Shown one piece after another: positions 25,742 to 35,799 of a DNA stretch of 64,000 bases (position 1 is the first letter of the stretch; every line of letters begins with the position of its first letter). The notes beneath the pieces were generated by a model that saw only the letters and a program-made list of their open reading frames with translations, was not told where the DNA came from and searched no databases. A program made the translations under genes and the position numbers. Origin of the DNA: an uncultured Bacteroidales bacterium (GTDB lineage Bacteria > Bacteroidota > Bacteroidia > Bacteroidales > UBA932); assembly GCA_900316525.1 (NCBI GenBank), contig ONDF01000007.1, positions 1 to 64,000 of the forward strand. The letters are read 5' to 3'.

Positions 25742-28700
25742 ATGGGAGCCTTCGAGAACATCACCGACAAGATCGTCCTCTTGCTCGAGAAAACCAGGGA
25801 CACACTGCTCAAAGACCTCGAAAAAGAGTTTTCCGGCCTGAGGAAAGCCCTCGAACAGGTGGAGGACCAGACGAAGGGCGCTCCTTCCGACATGAAGGAC
25901 GCCCTCGAGACCACCCAGAACATCTTCGACAGCTGCGAACAGGTCATCAAGGCCGTCTTCGCGCAGGTCGGCGTGGACATCAGCCACTGCGACAATGCGG
26001 AGAACTTCATGAACCTGCTCTCGAAGCCGCTGGCCCTCGTCGACAACCTCGCCGAGAGCATCGAAAAAGTGGCGGGGGAGGGGGAACCGGACTACGGGGC
26101 CCTTGCCGAGTCCGTCTACCAGACGTTCCAGGATCTCATGCAGCTGGTCAAGGATTTCCAGAACGTGGAGATGGGCAAGATCGGCGGAGAGCTGGAAAAG
26201 GCGCTCGGTGACGCGTGGGAGCAGTTCAGCCTGAAGGACTTCGCGATGTCCCTCCTGGAATACATCCTCATCACGGTCCTCCGCAATGGCAGGGAGGTGT
26301 TCGCCGACGAGGTCAAGTATGTCAAGCTCCAGGCGAACGCCCTCTACAAGCAGATCGACAGCGCCGTCAAGGACGTACGCGGCCAGATCGAAGGGGAAAT
26401 CAAGAACTACCTCAAGGAATTCGAAAAGGATGCCGACCAGGCCGCCACGCTGGCGAAGACCCTCTTCCGCCAGAGCGTGGACGACATGGATAACGTATAC
26501 AACACGCTCGCTGCAGATATCAGGAAAGACATCGACGACGCCCTGAACAGCCAGACGGCCGATGAGATCCGGGATGTCTACGACAAGGTGTCGGGCGTCC
26601 TGTCCAAGACCTATGCGATCCTGGACTTCTTCGGCATCGTCGGGCAGAAGACCGTGGAGATCAAGCTTCCGGAGAAGTTCATCAAGGCCCTGAAGAGCGC
26701 GGCCGGTACGGTTGTCGGCGCCATCCAGGACGCCACGGACGAGATCGGTGGCTTTGTCAGGGACATCACCGAGGACGCCAATGGCGCGATCTCCTATGCG
26801 ACCGGTCAGGTCCGGGAAATCGCCGGCCCCGCCCATGAAAAGATCCAGAAGGCCGCCGGCGCGATCGGCGACCTGACGGGCACGTCCCTGGAGGAACTCG
26901 ATATCACGGCGGACCTGGTGAACCTGCCGGCCGTCGGCATTCCGGACTTCTCCACGGACATCGAGGCGGCCGGATCGGCATTGTCCGGCGCGCTGTCCAA
27001 GTATATCGGCGGAGGAATCAACTACCTCCAGGGTTTCTCCTTCCCGATCACCATCCCGACCTTCCGCTGGTCCAAGGTCGAAAAGATGTTCACGGACCCC
27101 GAAGCCTATTTCCTGGAGCAGTATCCCGTCGACAGCATCGAGGACGCGGAGGCGATCGCCACCAAGGTCATCGACATCGTCCGGATGTTCAATCCCGACA
27201 TCCCGGATTTCAGCTCCATCCGCAGCATGCTGGAGTCCCTGCTCCGGGAACTCGGCGAAAAGGTCCTTGCCTATGCGGAGGATGCCACCGCGGAAGCGCG
27301 GCGGGAGCTCTGGACCCATGTGAAGCCGCTCATGACGATGATCCGGAAGGTCCTGGACCTGCTGGAAGAAATGTACGAGGCCCTCAAGCGCGATGCCCAC
27401 AACAACATCCAGGAAATCAAGCGGACTTTCCTCGAGAATGTCATCGCCCCGCTTTCGGAGGAGGAGAAGAAGGAGGAGCCCGGGAAGGACAAGAAGGATG
27501 ACAAGAAGGGGGAGAAAAAGGAGGAGAAGGAAGAGAAGGACAAGGACAAGAAAGAGGAGAATGACAAGAAGGAGGATAAGGACAAGAAAGAGGAGAAGAA
27601 GGAACTTCCGCGGGAGGTCAAGGAATTCGCCGAGCGCTTCAAGAAGGAGATGGAGGGCATCAAGTCGAAGGCGACCGCCCAGAAATTATACGACGAGATC
27701 ATCAAGCCCTCCGTCCTGGAGGTCGTCAAGAAAGCCGATGACACGGTTTCCGAGGACACCGTCAAAAAGATCGACGAGAAGGCGAAGGAGGTCCTGGAGG
27801 CATGGGGGACCGGCGTCCATACCCACCTGAAGGAATTCTACAAGAAGGATTCCTGGGAGTCCCGGATGGACAGCTCCGTCGCCGCCCTGGAAACGACCTT
27901 CGCGGGCGACGTCTCCGCGGTCAAGAGTTTCCTGTCTCCTTCCTCGCTGGACGACCTCGTGAAAACGGGCGGCCGCTTCAACGACCTGAAGGGCAGCCTG
28001 GACATCAGCCAGTATATCACGATCATTTCCGAGACCTTCGACAATTTCTCCTTCCCGAATCCGGATATCTATTACGAAGCCTTCAAGCAGGCGGTCGGTT
28101 CCATCCTCGGGCAGGCGGAAAAGGAAGGAGTCAAATTCGGCAAGGGCCAGGTAGCGTCATCCACGTCCGAAATCGCCTCCGAGATCTGGGGGATAGTGCG
28201 CAACAAAGCCCTGAAGCCCATGATCCGGGAGGTCGAGAAGCAGGTCCGCAAGACCGTCCGCCTGGTGGTCAAGAATACCCTGGACAAGGTTTTGGACCAG
28301 CTCCCTTCCTTCCAGGATGCCAAGGGCGCCTCGGAAAAGTCCGGGGAAGCGCCTTCGACCTTGCGCCTGTATACCAATACGGCGGACCAGCGGATCACGG
28401 ACGTCAAGAACCTCACCCCGAGCCCTGCGGGCGGGGGCGATACCCCGGCTCCCGAGGTCACCACGAAGGCGGAAGGCCATGTCGACGTCGAGATCACCAG
28501 AGACTGGCTCAAGGCGGCGAATGCCATCGCTTTCGCGTCCGTGGAATTCAGTCAGTCCGATAAGAGTTATGCCGATGTCATCGCCCTGGTCGGCGCCTTG
28601 TACAAGTCCATTCCGGAATCCGCCAAGGATTACGTCGCGGACCTCCTTCCTTCCCTCCCGGACAATGACTTCATGAAGGAGCTCGCGGGCTTCTTCAAGC

Positions 28701-31700
28701 AGATGGACTTCAAGGGAGACCTGGACAAGACATTCGCCATCCTCACCGTCCTGAACATGAAGACCGACAAGGACGAGAAGGACAAGGAGGGCGAAAAGCC
28801 GGGTGGAAACGCGGGTGGAAACGCGCCTGCGAAACCGAAGCCCAAACCGGCGGCCGAAGAAGATGACGGGAAGCCGAAGTTCAAGGCTTCCGCGCTCCTG
28901 CAGCTTGTCGTCTTCGCCGGCGAAGTCCCTGTCAAGAAGGATGGCGCGGGCGCGCCGGGGAGCGAGACCGGTCCTGGAGCCCAGGGCGCTGATGGAACCG
29001 GCGAGCAAAAGGAGCTCGCTGAAAAGGACGGCCCGAAAAAGGATGGACCTGGACAGGACGGTCCCGGAAAGGATGGATCTGGACAGGGTGGTCCCGGAAA
29101 GGATGGGCCGAAGAAGGAGGAAGAGAAGGAGCCTGCCCTGTTCTTCACGATCATCCTCCGGGGTGAAGCGGGTCTCACCTTCAATATCGGCAGCAACCAT
29201 ACGATGACGATCAGCGTCTCCGGCGGCACCGGCTCCGGAGAGGTGAAGACCATCGACGAAAAGACCACCGCCGCGCTCCAGAAAGGCATCGGCTTCCACG
29301 TCACGCGGGACTGGGAATTCCACGGGGATGACAACTGGGAGTCGCTCAACGCGATGTTCTTCCTGAACTTCAAGCGCAAGACCAAAGGCGAGGAGAAGAA
29401 CCCGCTCCAAGTCTTCGACACCAAGTACCTCTCGATGCAGATCGGGAACTATCCGCAGCTCTTCTACCTGGGCTACGGAAAGTCCTATCCGGCCGCGCAG
29501 CTCAAGGAATTCGGCATCGAGGAAGAGAAAGACAAGAAGGACGGCGACAAGAAGGACGGTGACAAGAAAGGTGGCGACACTAAGGGTGCCACCGAGGGAG
29601 GCGCTCCCCAGCAGCAGGGCTCGCAGCAGAAGAAGCCCCAGGGTGGCGATTCCAAGGGCGGACAGATGCCCGAAGGGAACAAACTTCAGGTGGGCTATGT
29701 CGGCGCGGTGCAGGATGCCCTCATCAGCCTCCACCTGGATGATGTCGCCTTCGTCAAGGAAGTCCTCAAGGACGACATCGAACTCGGCTTCGACACCTAC
29801 CTCTGGTACGACTATCACAAAGGCTTCGACTTCGGCGGCGACGTGCGCCTGCATCTGGTGTATGACTTGAACCATAAGAAGTTCGGGCCGCTGGTCATCG
29901 ACTCGTTCTCCGTGGATGCCGGCACGGACAAGGAAGAGAAGGGGAAGCTCAACCTCGTGGTGGGGACGACCTTCCAGGTGGAATTCAGCGATGCCCTGGT
30001 CATCGCCGTGGAGAACCTCGGCCTCGGCTTCCGGCTCAAGTACAAGGATGAAGACGGCAAGTTCGGGGATTTCGACCTGGACACCAGCATCAGCTATCCC
30101 ACCGGCTTCGGCGTCACCATCGACACCAGCGTGGCCAAGGGCGGCGGTTTCATCTCCTACGACCGGGAGACGTGCGAGTTCTTCGGGTTCTTCACCCTGG
30201 ATATCCTGGAGAAGGTGGGTGTGAAGGCCTATCTGCTCTGCGATCCGGGCACGGCCGCGGGCCACTTCTTCAGCCTGGTCGTTCTCCTGAGCGCCACATT
30301 CACCCCGGGCATCCCGCTCGGCATGGGCTTCTCGCTCACGGCCGTGGGCGGCACGCTGGGCCTGAACCGCTCGCTGAATCGCGACGCCATCTCGAACGGC
30401 GTCCGCACCGGAACCCTGGACCAGGTGTTCTTCGTCGGCGACCCTGGAGAGCATCTCGCCGAGATGAAATCCAACGTGGTGTCCTACTTCCCGGCGATGC
30501 AGGGGCAGTTCTTCCTCGGATTCCTCGGCGAAATCAGTTTCGAGCCTGTCGTCAGCTGCAGTTTCGGCCTGCTGCTCCAACTTCCGAAACCGGTGGAGAT
30601 TATCATCGTGGGCGCCCTCAAGGTGGCCCTGAAGGATGTGGAGGCGGCGGAGAAGATCTTCAAGATCAACGTCTACTTCGCCGGCGGCATCAACTTCGAC
30701 ACGGGCATGTGGTTCGACGCCTCCCTGGTGGATTCCCACCTGGTGGGCCTCACGCTCTCCGGCGACATGGCCTTCCGCCTGAACTGGGGCGGCCAGAAGG
30801 GCTTCCTCCTGTCCATCGGCGGATTCCACCCGGCCTACAAGCCGGAGGCCGGCCTGAACGTGGGTCGGCTCAGGCGGACGGCGATGAAACTCGACTACGA
30901 GATCCTGAAGATTTCCCTGGAGTCCTATCTGGCCGTCACGTCCAATACCTTCCAGATCGGCGCGCGGCTGGATGTCGTCATCGGCTGGAAGAAGTTCGGC
31001 CTCGTCGGCTACGCCGGTTTCGACGCCCTCTTCCAGTTCGACCCGTTCCTGTTCATGTTTAACGCATGCGCGGGCGTGGACGTGACGATCGGCAGCTGGA
31101 AGGTGCTCACGGCCTCCGTGAACCTCGATGTCTCCGGTCCGGCGCCCTGGCACGTGGTCGGCAAAGCCAAGTTCAAGGCCCTGGGCATCCCGGTCAATGT
31201 GAACTTCTCCCTGACGTGGGGCGAAAAGACGCCCAGGCTGCCTGACAAGAAGGTGGAAATCCTGCCGCTGCTCTTGAAGGAATGGGAGAACGACAAGAAC
31301 TGGACGGTGGACAACCATACGCTCACCGGCAAGAACGAAGTCTACCTGCTCGGGCTCGAGGCGGACGAGATGGTCCTCCAGCCGTACGGATCCATCACGT
31401 TCAACCAGTCGGCCCTCCCGCTCAAGACTGCGGAAAGCCTGGAGAAGATGGACCTCTGCAACGACGCTGTTCCGTCCGACTACGACATTCTCGCCTTCAA
31501 GACGGTGAACGGCCTCAATCCCGGCTCTTTCCTGGACGAGGACAACGATTTTGCCCCGGTCCTGTACAAGAACATGACCATCAAGGAGAAACTCGCCAGC
31601 GAATCCTACGTGAAGTACAATTCCGGCTTCACGCTGGACGAGAAGGACAAGCGCGTGTGCACCGGCACCCAAAAGATCCTCACGCGGAGTGTTAAGTTTG

Positions 31701-31906
31701 CGGTGCGGGGAATAACTGCCGAGACAGAGCTTAAAAAGGCTCGTGAGGCTCTTGATTCCTCTGTTAAGCAAACGTACGATACTTCGCCTGTCACCATTGA
31801 CAGGAACGTCTCCTCCGAGTTTGTTTCCTACACCCGCAGGACAAGGGCGGCGTTCGACCGGTATATCGCCACCCTTGACAAGATGGCCGGGATGAAAGTC
31901 AGTTAA
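25742..31906 (+). CDS. Giant protein A with C-terminal DUF6603-type domain
   Basis: A 2054-residue protein without a signal peptide or clear membrane helices. Residues 1-575 are mostly amphipathic helix. A Lys/Glu/Asp linker fills 575-621, and a second helical region runs to about 1005. Further low-complexity linkers lie at about 1010-1046 (Lys/Pro), 1065-1130 (collagen-like KDGPGQDGPG repeats) and 1260-1313 (Lys/Gly/Gln). Beta-rich segments lie between them. Residues about 1315-1833 match the DUF6603 pattern as I recall it: GFSLTAVGGTLGLNR, DASLVDSHLVGLTLSGD, LLSIGGFHPAYKPEAG, SYLAVTSNTFQIGAR, VGYAGFDALFQFDPF and a closing SLTWGE. A 220-residue tail follows. The ATG at 25742 was chosen because an upstream TTG in frame lies within the promoter box. 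First gene of the four-gene operon; function unknown. Confidence 0.8.
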   Translation: MGAFENITDKIVLLLEKTRDTLLKDLEKEFSGLRKALEQVEDQTKGAPSDMKDALETTQNIFDSCEQVIKAVFAQVGVDISHCDNAENFMNLLSKPLALVDNLAESIEKVAGEGEPDYGALAESVYQTFQDLMQLVKDFQNVEMGKIGGELEKALGDAWEQFSLKDFAMSLLEYILITVLRNGREVFADEVKYVKLQANALYKQIDSAVKDVRGQIEGEIKNYLKEFEKDADQAATLAKTLFRQSVDDMDNVYNTLAADIRKDIDDALNSQTADEIRDVYDKVSGVLSKTYAILDFFGIVGQKTVEIKLPEKFIKALKSAAGTVVGAIQDATDEIGGFVRDITEDANGAISYATGQVREIAGPAHEKIQKAAGAIGDLTGTSLEELDITADLVNLPAVGIPDFSTDIEAAGSALSGALSKYIGGGINYLQGFSFPITIPTFRWSKVEKMFTDPEAYFLEQYPVDSIEDAEAIATKVIDIVRMFNPDIPDFSSIRSMLESLLRELGEKVLAYAEDATAEARRELWTHVKPLMTMIRKVLDLLEEMYEALKRDAHNNIQEIKRTFLENVIAPLSEEEKKEEPGKDKKDDKKGEKKEEKEEKDKDKKEENDKKEDKDKKEEKKELPREVKEFAERFKKEMEGIKSKATAQKLYDEIIKPSVLEVVKKADDTVSEDTVKKIDEKAKEVLEAWGTGVHTHLKEFYKKDSWESRMDSSVAALETTFAGDVSAVKSFLSPSSLDDLVKTGGRFNDLKGSLDISQYITIISETFDNFSFPNPDIYYEAFKQAVGSILGQAEKEGVKFGKGQVASSTSEIASEIWGIVRNKALKPMIREVEKQVRKTVRLVVKNTLDKVLDQLPSFQDAKGASEKSGEAPSTLRLYTNTADQRITDVKNLTPSPAGGGDTPAPEVTTKAEGHVDVEITRDWLKAANAIAFASVEFSQSDKSYADVIALVGALYKSIPESAKDYVADLLPSLPDNDFMKELAGFFKQMDFKGDLDKTFAILTVLNMKTDKDEKDKEGEKPGGNAGGNAPAKPKPKPAAEEDDGKPKFKASALLQLVVFAGEVPVKKDGAGAPGSETGPGAQGADGTGEQKELAEKDGPKKDGPGQDGPGKDGSGQGGPGKDGPKKEEEKEPALFFTIILRGEAGLTFNIGSNHTMTISVSGGTGSGEVKTIDEKTTAALQKGIGFHVTRDWEFHGDDNWESLNAMFFLNFKRKTKGEEKNPLQVFDTKYLSMQIGNYPQLFYLGYGKSYPAAQLKEFGIEEEKDKKDGDKKDGDKKGGDTKGATEGGAPQQQGSQQKKPQGGDSKGGQMPEGNKLQVGYVGAVQDALISLHLDDVAFVKEVLKDDIELGFDTYLWYDYHKGFDFGGDVRLHLVYDLNHKKFGPLVIDSFSVDAGTDKEEKGKLNLVVGTTFQVEFSDALVIAVENLGLGFRLKYKDEDGKFGDFDLDTSISYPTGFGVTIDTSVAKGGGFISYDRETCEFFGFFTLDILEKVGVKAYLLCDPGTAAGHFFSLVVLLSATFTPGIPLGMGFSLTAVGGTLGLNRSLNRDAISNGVRTGTLDQVFFVGDPGEHLAEMKSNVVSYFPAMQGQFFLGFLGEISFEPVVSCSFGLLLQLPKPVEIIIVGALKVALKDVEAAEKIFKINVYFAGGINFDTGMWFDASLVDSHLVGLTLSGDMAFRLNWGGQKGFLLSIGGFHPAYKPEAGLNVGRLRRTAMKLDYEILKISLESYLAVTSNTFQIGARLDVVIGWKKFGLVGYAGFDALFQFDPFLFMFNACAGVDVTIGSWKVLTASVNLDVSGPAPWHVVGKAKFKALGIPVNVNFSLTWGEKTPRLPDKKVEILPLLLKEWENDKNWTVDNHTLTGKNEVYLLGLEADEMVLQPYGSITFNQSALPLKTAESLEKMDLCNDAVPSDYDILAFKTVNGLNPGSFLDEDNDFAPVLYKNMTIKEKLASESYVKYNSGFTLDEKDKRVCTGTQKILTRSVKFAVRGITAETELKKAREALDSSVKQTYDTSPVTIDRNVSSEFVSYTRRTRAAFDRYIATLDKMAGMKVS
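27466..27604 (+). repeat. Low-complexity Lys/Glu/Asp linker in giant protein A
   Basis: About 46 codons almost entirely Lys, Glu and Asp (KDKKDDKKGEKKEEKEEKD style), written largely with AAG/GAG/GAC. It separates two helical regions and likely forms a single charged helix or a flexible spacer. Confidence 0.7.
29041..29113 (+). repeat. 30-base tandem repeat encoding KDGPGQDGPG
   Basis: Two full 30-base units (29041-29070 and 29071-29100) differing at a few positions, followed by a partial third. They encode Gly-Pro-Gly rich decapeptides with Lys, Asp and Gln, a collagen-like spacer ahead of the beta-rich part of protein A. Repeat number could vary by slippage. Confidence 0.75.
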
Positions 31907-31923
31907 CGATAAACACTTCAAGC

Positions 31924-34900
31924 ATGAGCAAGGTTCACATACTGCCCAATCTCAGGCGGGGCCTTTCCAACTATATTGAAGAGGGTTTCAAAGACAAGAA
32001 CGGTCTCCGGACCGGATTTGACGTGAAAGCAAGACTGCAGGGCCACAAGGCCGGTTCTGCGGGTTCCGACCTGTCGGAACTGGAACGGGACGGAACCCTC
32101 GACCGCACCTTCTATCTGGCCGGCCCGGTGGATGTGAAGGACATCTCGCCGGATGCCATCCGCCAGGTCGTCCCGGCGGACAAGTCCCAAGGCTTCAGCA
32201 ATGAATACCTCCCGTTCATCGAGTTTTTCGAAGAGGATTTCCCGTGGCGATATACGCCGAAGCGCTCTACGGACAAGCTGTGCTCGTGGCTCTTGTTGCT
32301 TGCCTGCACGGATGATGAGTTCACCCTGACGACTGACGCCCAGGGAAACAAGCGGGTGGAACTCCATTTGGAAGGCTTGTCCGAGTGGTACCTCAACGAC
32401 TTCTATCCTGACCCCAACTGGTATCATCGGGATGCACACGTACAGATTACGACGCCAGGTGACGAAGATCCCGTGGAATATGTGAAGGACCACCCGGACG
32501 ACGGTTTCTCCCGGCTCTTTTGCGGCCGTCTCCTGAAGGAAAACACGAAATACACGGTCTTTCTCGTCCCCGCCTTTGAACTGGGCCGCCTGGCCGGTCT
32601 GGGCGAACCGGTTTCCAGGAGCGTGGGACTGACGACCTTGTCCTTCGAGGGCAAACCGGCATCCATCGTATACCCGGTGTATTACCATTGGTCCTTCACC
32701 ACCGGCAAAGCGTCCTTCATGACCTATGCCCAGAAACAGGATTTCATTTCGGATACGGAGTTCAGGGCCCTTTCACCGGGACTCAAGGCCGATATCAGCG
32801 ACACCGGGCTCAGACAGTACCGGACGCTCGAGCCGCTGGTAAACGACGCCGAACCCGTCGACATTCCCGTTGCGTTGGTGAAGAAGGGCTTTGCGGAGAA
32901 GGATCTCTCCTCGGAGGATCCGCGGATGGACGGCGAACTGAAGGACCTGCTCAAGAAGAGCCCCGTTTTCAGCGATGACGCCTCCGGAACGCCGGTTTAC
33001 GAGGATCCCTGGGTGGTCCCGCCCGTTTACGGGGCGCGCCACGTCCTGGCCAAACCTGACGAACTGGACACCAGTCAGGAGCATCCCTTCCTCAAGGAAC
33101 TGAACCTCAAGTTCCGAAACCGGGCCGCCGCCGGCCTGGGCGCGAAAGTCGTGAAGAAGAACCAGGAGATGTTCATGAACCGGGCCTGGGGCATGGTGGA
33201 GGACGTGAACCGCCTCAACCAGCGCATCCGCGAATTCTACGAGGCTTACAAGGCGAACGGCGCGGCGGACGGCAAGATCTCGTCCCTGCGTGAATACAAG
33301 TTCGTCCCCCATGCGTCCGGCCTGCAGGCCGACGCCGCCATCCGCATCGCCCAGCAGCAGAGCGCCGCCAAGATCAATCCGCTGGACATGGCCACTGACG
33401 TGACGGGCAAGAATCTTCACGTGATGATGTCCTCGATGGGGGACTATGAACGCGCATCGGGAATCAGCCTGGACCAATTGAACGCGCTGGCCCGTCCGGA
33501 GTTCTGGGATATGGAGACGATCATGAAGCGGACTGACTTATATCACCGTCTCACCACGTCTGAAGGCTTTTTCTCCAGGGCGGATTGGAAGTACGCTTTC
33601 CTGAAGGAAATCCTGGACGTCACTCCGCCGACCGTCGAGTTCCAGCGCAACCAAGGCCGCGTGGAGTCCGCGATTTATCCTTCGGATGGCAATTACATGT
33701 TCCATTTCAACCTGAAAAAAAGCTCTTTCTGGTCCGTTTCCAACAGTTTCGTTTTCGGGAGATCCCAGGAAGTGCTTCGATGGTTGGACGATTCGGATAA
33801 ATTCGCTTATGACAAAGGCGGGAAGATCCTGCTTCAGTCCCTGGTCCGGCTTTTGGAGGATGCCAAGAAAAACTATACCGGTATTTTAGGGGAAGAATAC
33901 CCGTCTTTCGACGGCACGTTCGATCAGATCATGCTTCCTGTCCAGAGTTGTATGAGACGGGTTGATTCCTACGGGACACATCAGGATTTGCTGTTCTTCA
34001 TGAGGAAAGGGGCGTACGAGCGGCGTTTCAAAGATGACGACAAGGGAATCTGCATACAAGTGAAGGAGAACGGAAGCCGGGTCTATATTCTTCCCGAAAA
34101 GAGTCTTTATGACGTATCGCTTGCCGGGCATTTGTTCAAGGTTTATTGTTATCAGTCTCCCGTCAAATCGGTTCTTCGTGGAGTTCCGGTTCAATTTATT
34201 GGCTACCGGGGTATCAATATGTTTTTCCCGAAGGAGGGTGTACTGTTTGACTCACCCGAGTGGCGTGATGGATCTGTGCGCATCAAGAATTCGAGCCCTA
34301 TTCTGACAAACGGGCCCCGGGCTAGTTTTTTGTTTCATGCCGCCACCACTTTCCCCACTGCTGGCACGGTGACGCTTGTGAAGTTGAAGATACGGAATGT
34401 GATCACTCAGTATATGATTCCGATCTCAGGCAAAAACGGAAAAGGACAGTTTACGCTGACTTACTATCCGAACAATGGACGGGTATTGAGTTTGAGCGGG
34501 CGTTCCAATGACGGTAAACTGTCCGGTAAAATCGATTTTGCATGGGAAGACGGCCTGCTCCGGATAGAGGGTTCTGAAGTCAAAGTTGATTGTGCGAAAA
34601 TCAGCCAGTACTTGACCCGGGCGAGTTCCGGGCTCAATTGGTTCAGTAGGATCGCATGGGCGCCCAATTATATCTTCTGTTACGATGGCAGTGGCGCTAA
34701 AACGGAGTTCAAGGGTTTCAACTTGCTCGATTACGTTAAAGGAAAGATGAAATATCCGGAATGCCTGAACTCCTGCCGGGTATTGGTGGCCGACGAAATC
34801 TCGAACTTTACCTACGTGTCTGAAATCGAGGAGACATTGAACGGGGTGGTCAAGTCCATCACCGACCAGATCGTGACGCTCGCCGGTCACGAGGAGTTGA

Positions 34901-35793
34901 AGAGGATCCAGGAGAAGATGGCTCGTGCAAAGACGGAACGCAACAAGGTGGAAAGCGCCGACGAGACCCGGAAAGAGTCTCTCGTCGACGCGGACGAGGT
35001 GAACCGGAAACGGCTTGTCGAATTAGCCGGCGAGTTTGCGGCCCGAGGCATGACCTTGGACCTGAAGGAGTCCAATTTCGACGGCAGGCATCCGATCATG
35101 GCCGCCCCGGTCTTCCCGGATCCTACCTCCTTCTATCTGCGGGAACTGTCCGAGCGTTTTCTCCTCCCTTCCGTGGACGAACTCAAGAATAACTCCATCT
35201 CCTGTTTCCAGACGAATCCGGCCTTCGAGGAGGCCTTCCTCGCCGGCATGAACACGGAAATGGGCCGGGAACTCCTGTGGCGGGAGTATCCGACGGATGA
35301 GCGGGGCTCCTATTTCCGCAAGTTCTGGGACCAGGATGTGCTTCCAAGGGATTTCGGCAAAGGCTATTTCGACGTGCAGTACATGCACAACTGGAAGGGG
35401 CGCCTGGGGGAGAACCACGAGGCGGGGAAGGGCAGGATGCTGGTCTTTGTCATCAAGTCCGAACTCATGGTCAATTATCCCGACACATCTGTCCGTTTGG
35501 CCCAAGCCATCCCGAAGGATGGCAACACCATCTTGGGGAGCGTCCTGTCTCCCGTCATGACGGGATGGCTAGCTGACGACACCTTCATGGCCGGTTTCCA
35601 GCTGGACAAGCTGCCCACTACGCAGGGCATCTGCCTCTCATTCTGGGAAACCGACAAGTCCATGCGATTCTTCCGTGTCTTAAGTATGAATAATACCGCC
35701 AGCGATTCTCTGAGCAGTGAATTTGCCGTTAACCGAGTGGACTGCGGCTCTGTCTGGGGCGTGGAGATCCCGCCTGAATACCTTACACTCTAA
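31924..35793 (+). CDS. Giant protein B, uncharacterised family of the DUF6603 cassette
   Basis: A 1289-residue protein with no signal peptide. The N-terminal domain (1 to about 320) opens LPNLRRGLSNYI and has YLPFIEFFEEDFPWRYTPK at about 95-113, then CSWLLLLAC. A helical part follows (about 380-500). A middle region (about 585-990) is coded by noticeably more AT-rich DNA. A short coiled coil (about 985-1035, EELKRIQEKMARAKTERNKV) leads to a C-terminal domain with AAPVFPDPTSFYLREL and, at about 1102-1136, AFLAGMNTEMGRELLWREYP then TDERGSYFRKFWD. The last motif is the hallmark I recall from uncharacterised actinobacterial homologues (GLNHEMARELLWREYPTD). It starts 17 bases after gene A. Function unknown; no catalytic motif seen. 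Confidence 0.75.
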   Translation: MSKVHILPNLRRGLSNYIEEGFKDKNGLRTGFDVKARLQGHKAGSAGSDLSELERDGTLDRTFYLAGPVDVKDISPDAIRQVVPADKSQGFSNEYLPFIEFFEEDFPWRYTPKRSTDKLCSWLLLLACTDDEFTLTTDAQGNKRVELHLEGLSEWYLNDFYPDPNWYHRDAHVQITTPGDEDPVEYVKDHPDDGFSRLFCGRLLKENTKYTVFLVPAFELGRLAGLGEPVSRSVGLTTLSFEGKPASIVYPVYYHWSFTTGKASFMTYAQKQDFISDTEFRALSPGLKADISDTGLRQYRTLEPLVNDAEPVDIPVALVKKGFAEKDLSSEDPRMDGELKDLLKKSPVFSDDASGTPVYEDPWVVPPVYGARHVLAKPDELDTSQEHPFLKELNLKFRNRAAAGLGAKVVKKNQEMFMNRAWGMVEDVNRLNQRIREFYEAYKANGAADGKISSLREYKFVPHASGLQADAAIRIAQQQSAAKINPLDMATDVTGKNLHVMMSSMGDYERASGISLDQLNALARPEFWDMETIMKRTDLYHRLTTSEGFFSRADWKYAFLKEILDVTPPTVEFQRNQGRVESAIYPSDGNYMFHFNLKKSSFWSVSNSFVFGRSQEVLRWLDDSDKFAYDKGGKILLQSLVRLLEDAKKNYTGILGEEYPSFDGTFDQIMLPVQSCMRRVDSYGTHQDLLFFMRKGAYERRFKDDDKGICIQVKENGSRVYILPEKSLYDVSLAGHLFKVYCYQSPVKSVLRGVPVQFIGYRGINMFFPKEGVLFDSPEWRDGSVRIKNSSPILTNGPRASFLFHAATTFPTAGTVTLVKLKIRNVITQYMIPISGKNGKGQFTLTYYPNNGRVLSLSGRSNDGKLSGKIDFAWEDGLLRIEGSEVKVDCAKISQYLTRASSGLNWFSRIAWAPNYIFCYDGSGAKTEFKGFNLLDYVKGKMKYPECLNSCRVLVADEISNFTYVSEIEETLNGVVKSITDQIVTLAGHEELKRIQEKMARAKTERNKVESADETRKESLVDADEVNRKRLVELAGEFAARGMTLDLKESNFDGRHPIMAAPVFPDPTSFYLRELSERFLLPSVDELKNNSISCFQTNPAFEEAFLAGMNTEMGRELLWREYPTDERGSYFRKFWDQDVLPRDFGKGYFDVQYMHNWKGRLGENHEAGKGRMLVFVIKSELMVNYPDTSVRLAQAIPKDGNTILGSVLSPVMTGWLADDTFMAGFQLDKLPTTQGICLSFWETDKSMRFFRVLSMNNTASDSLSSEFAVNRVDCGSVWGVEIPPEYLTL

Positions 35794-35799
35794 CGTGCG

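Noticed and set aside
28157..31921. Antisense open frame of more than 1,200 codons opposite gene A
   Set aside because: It is an opposite-strand shadow caused by GC-rich codon use; the translation is rich in Arg, His, Gly and Val with no domain, and it has no promoter box. The plus strand has DUF6603 motifs.
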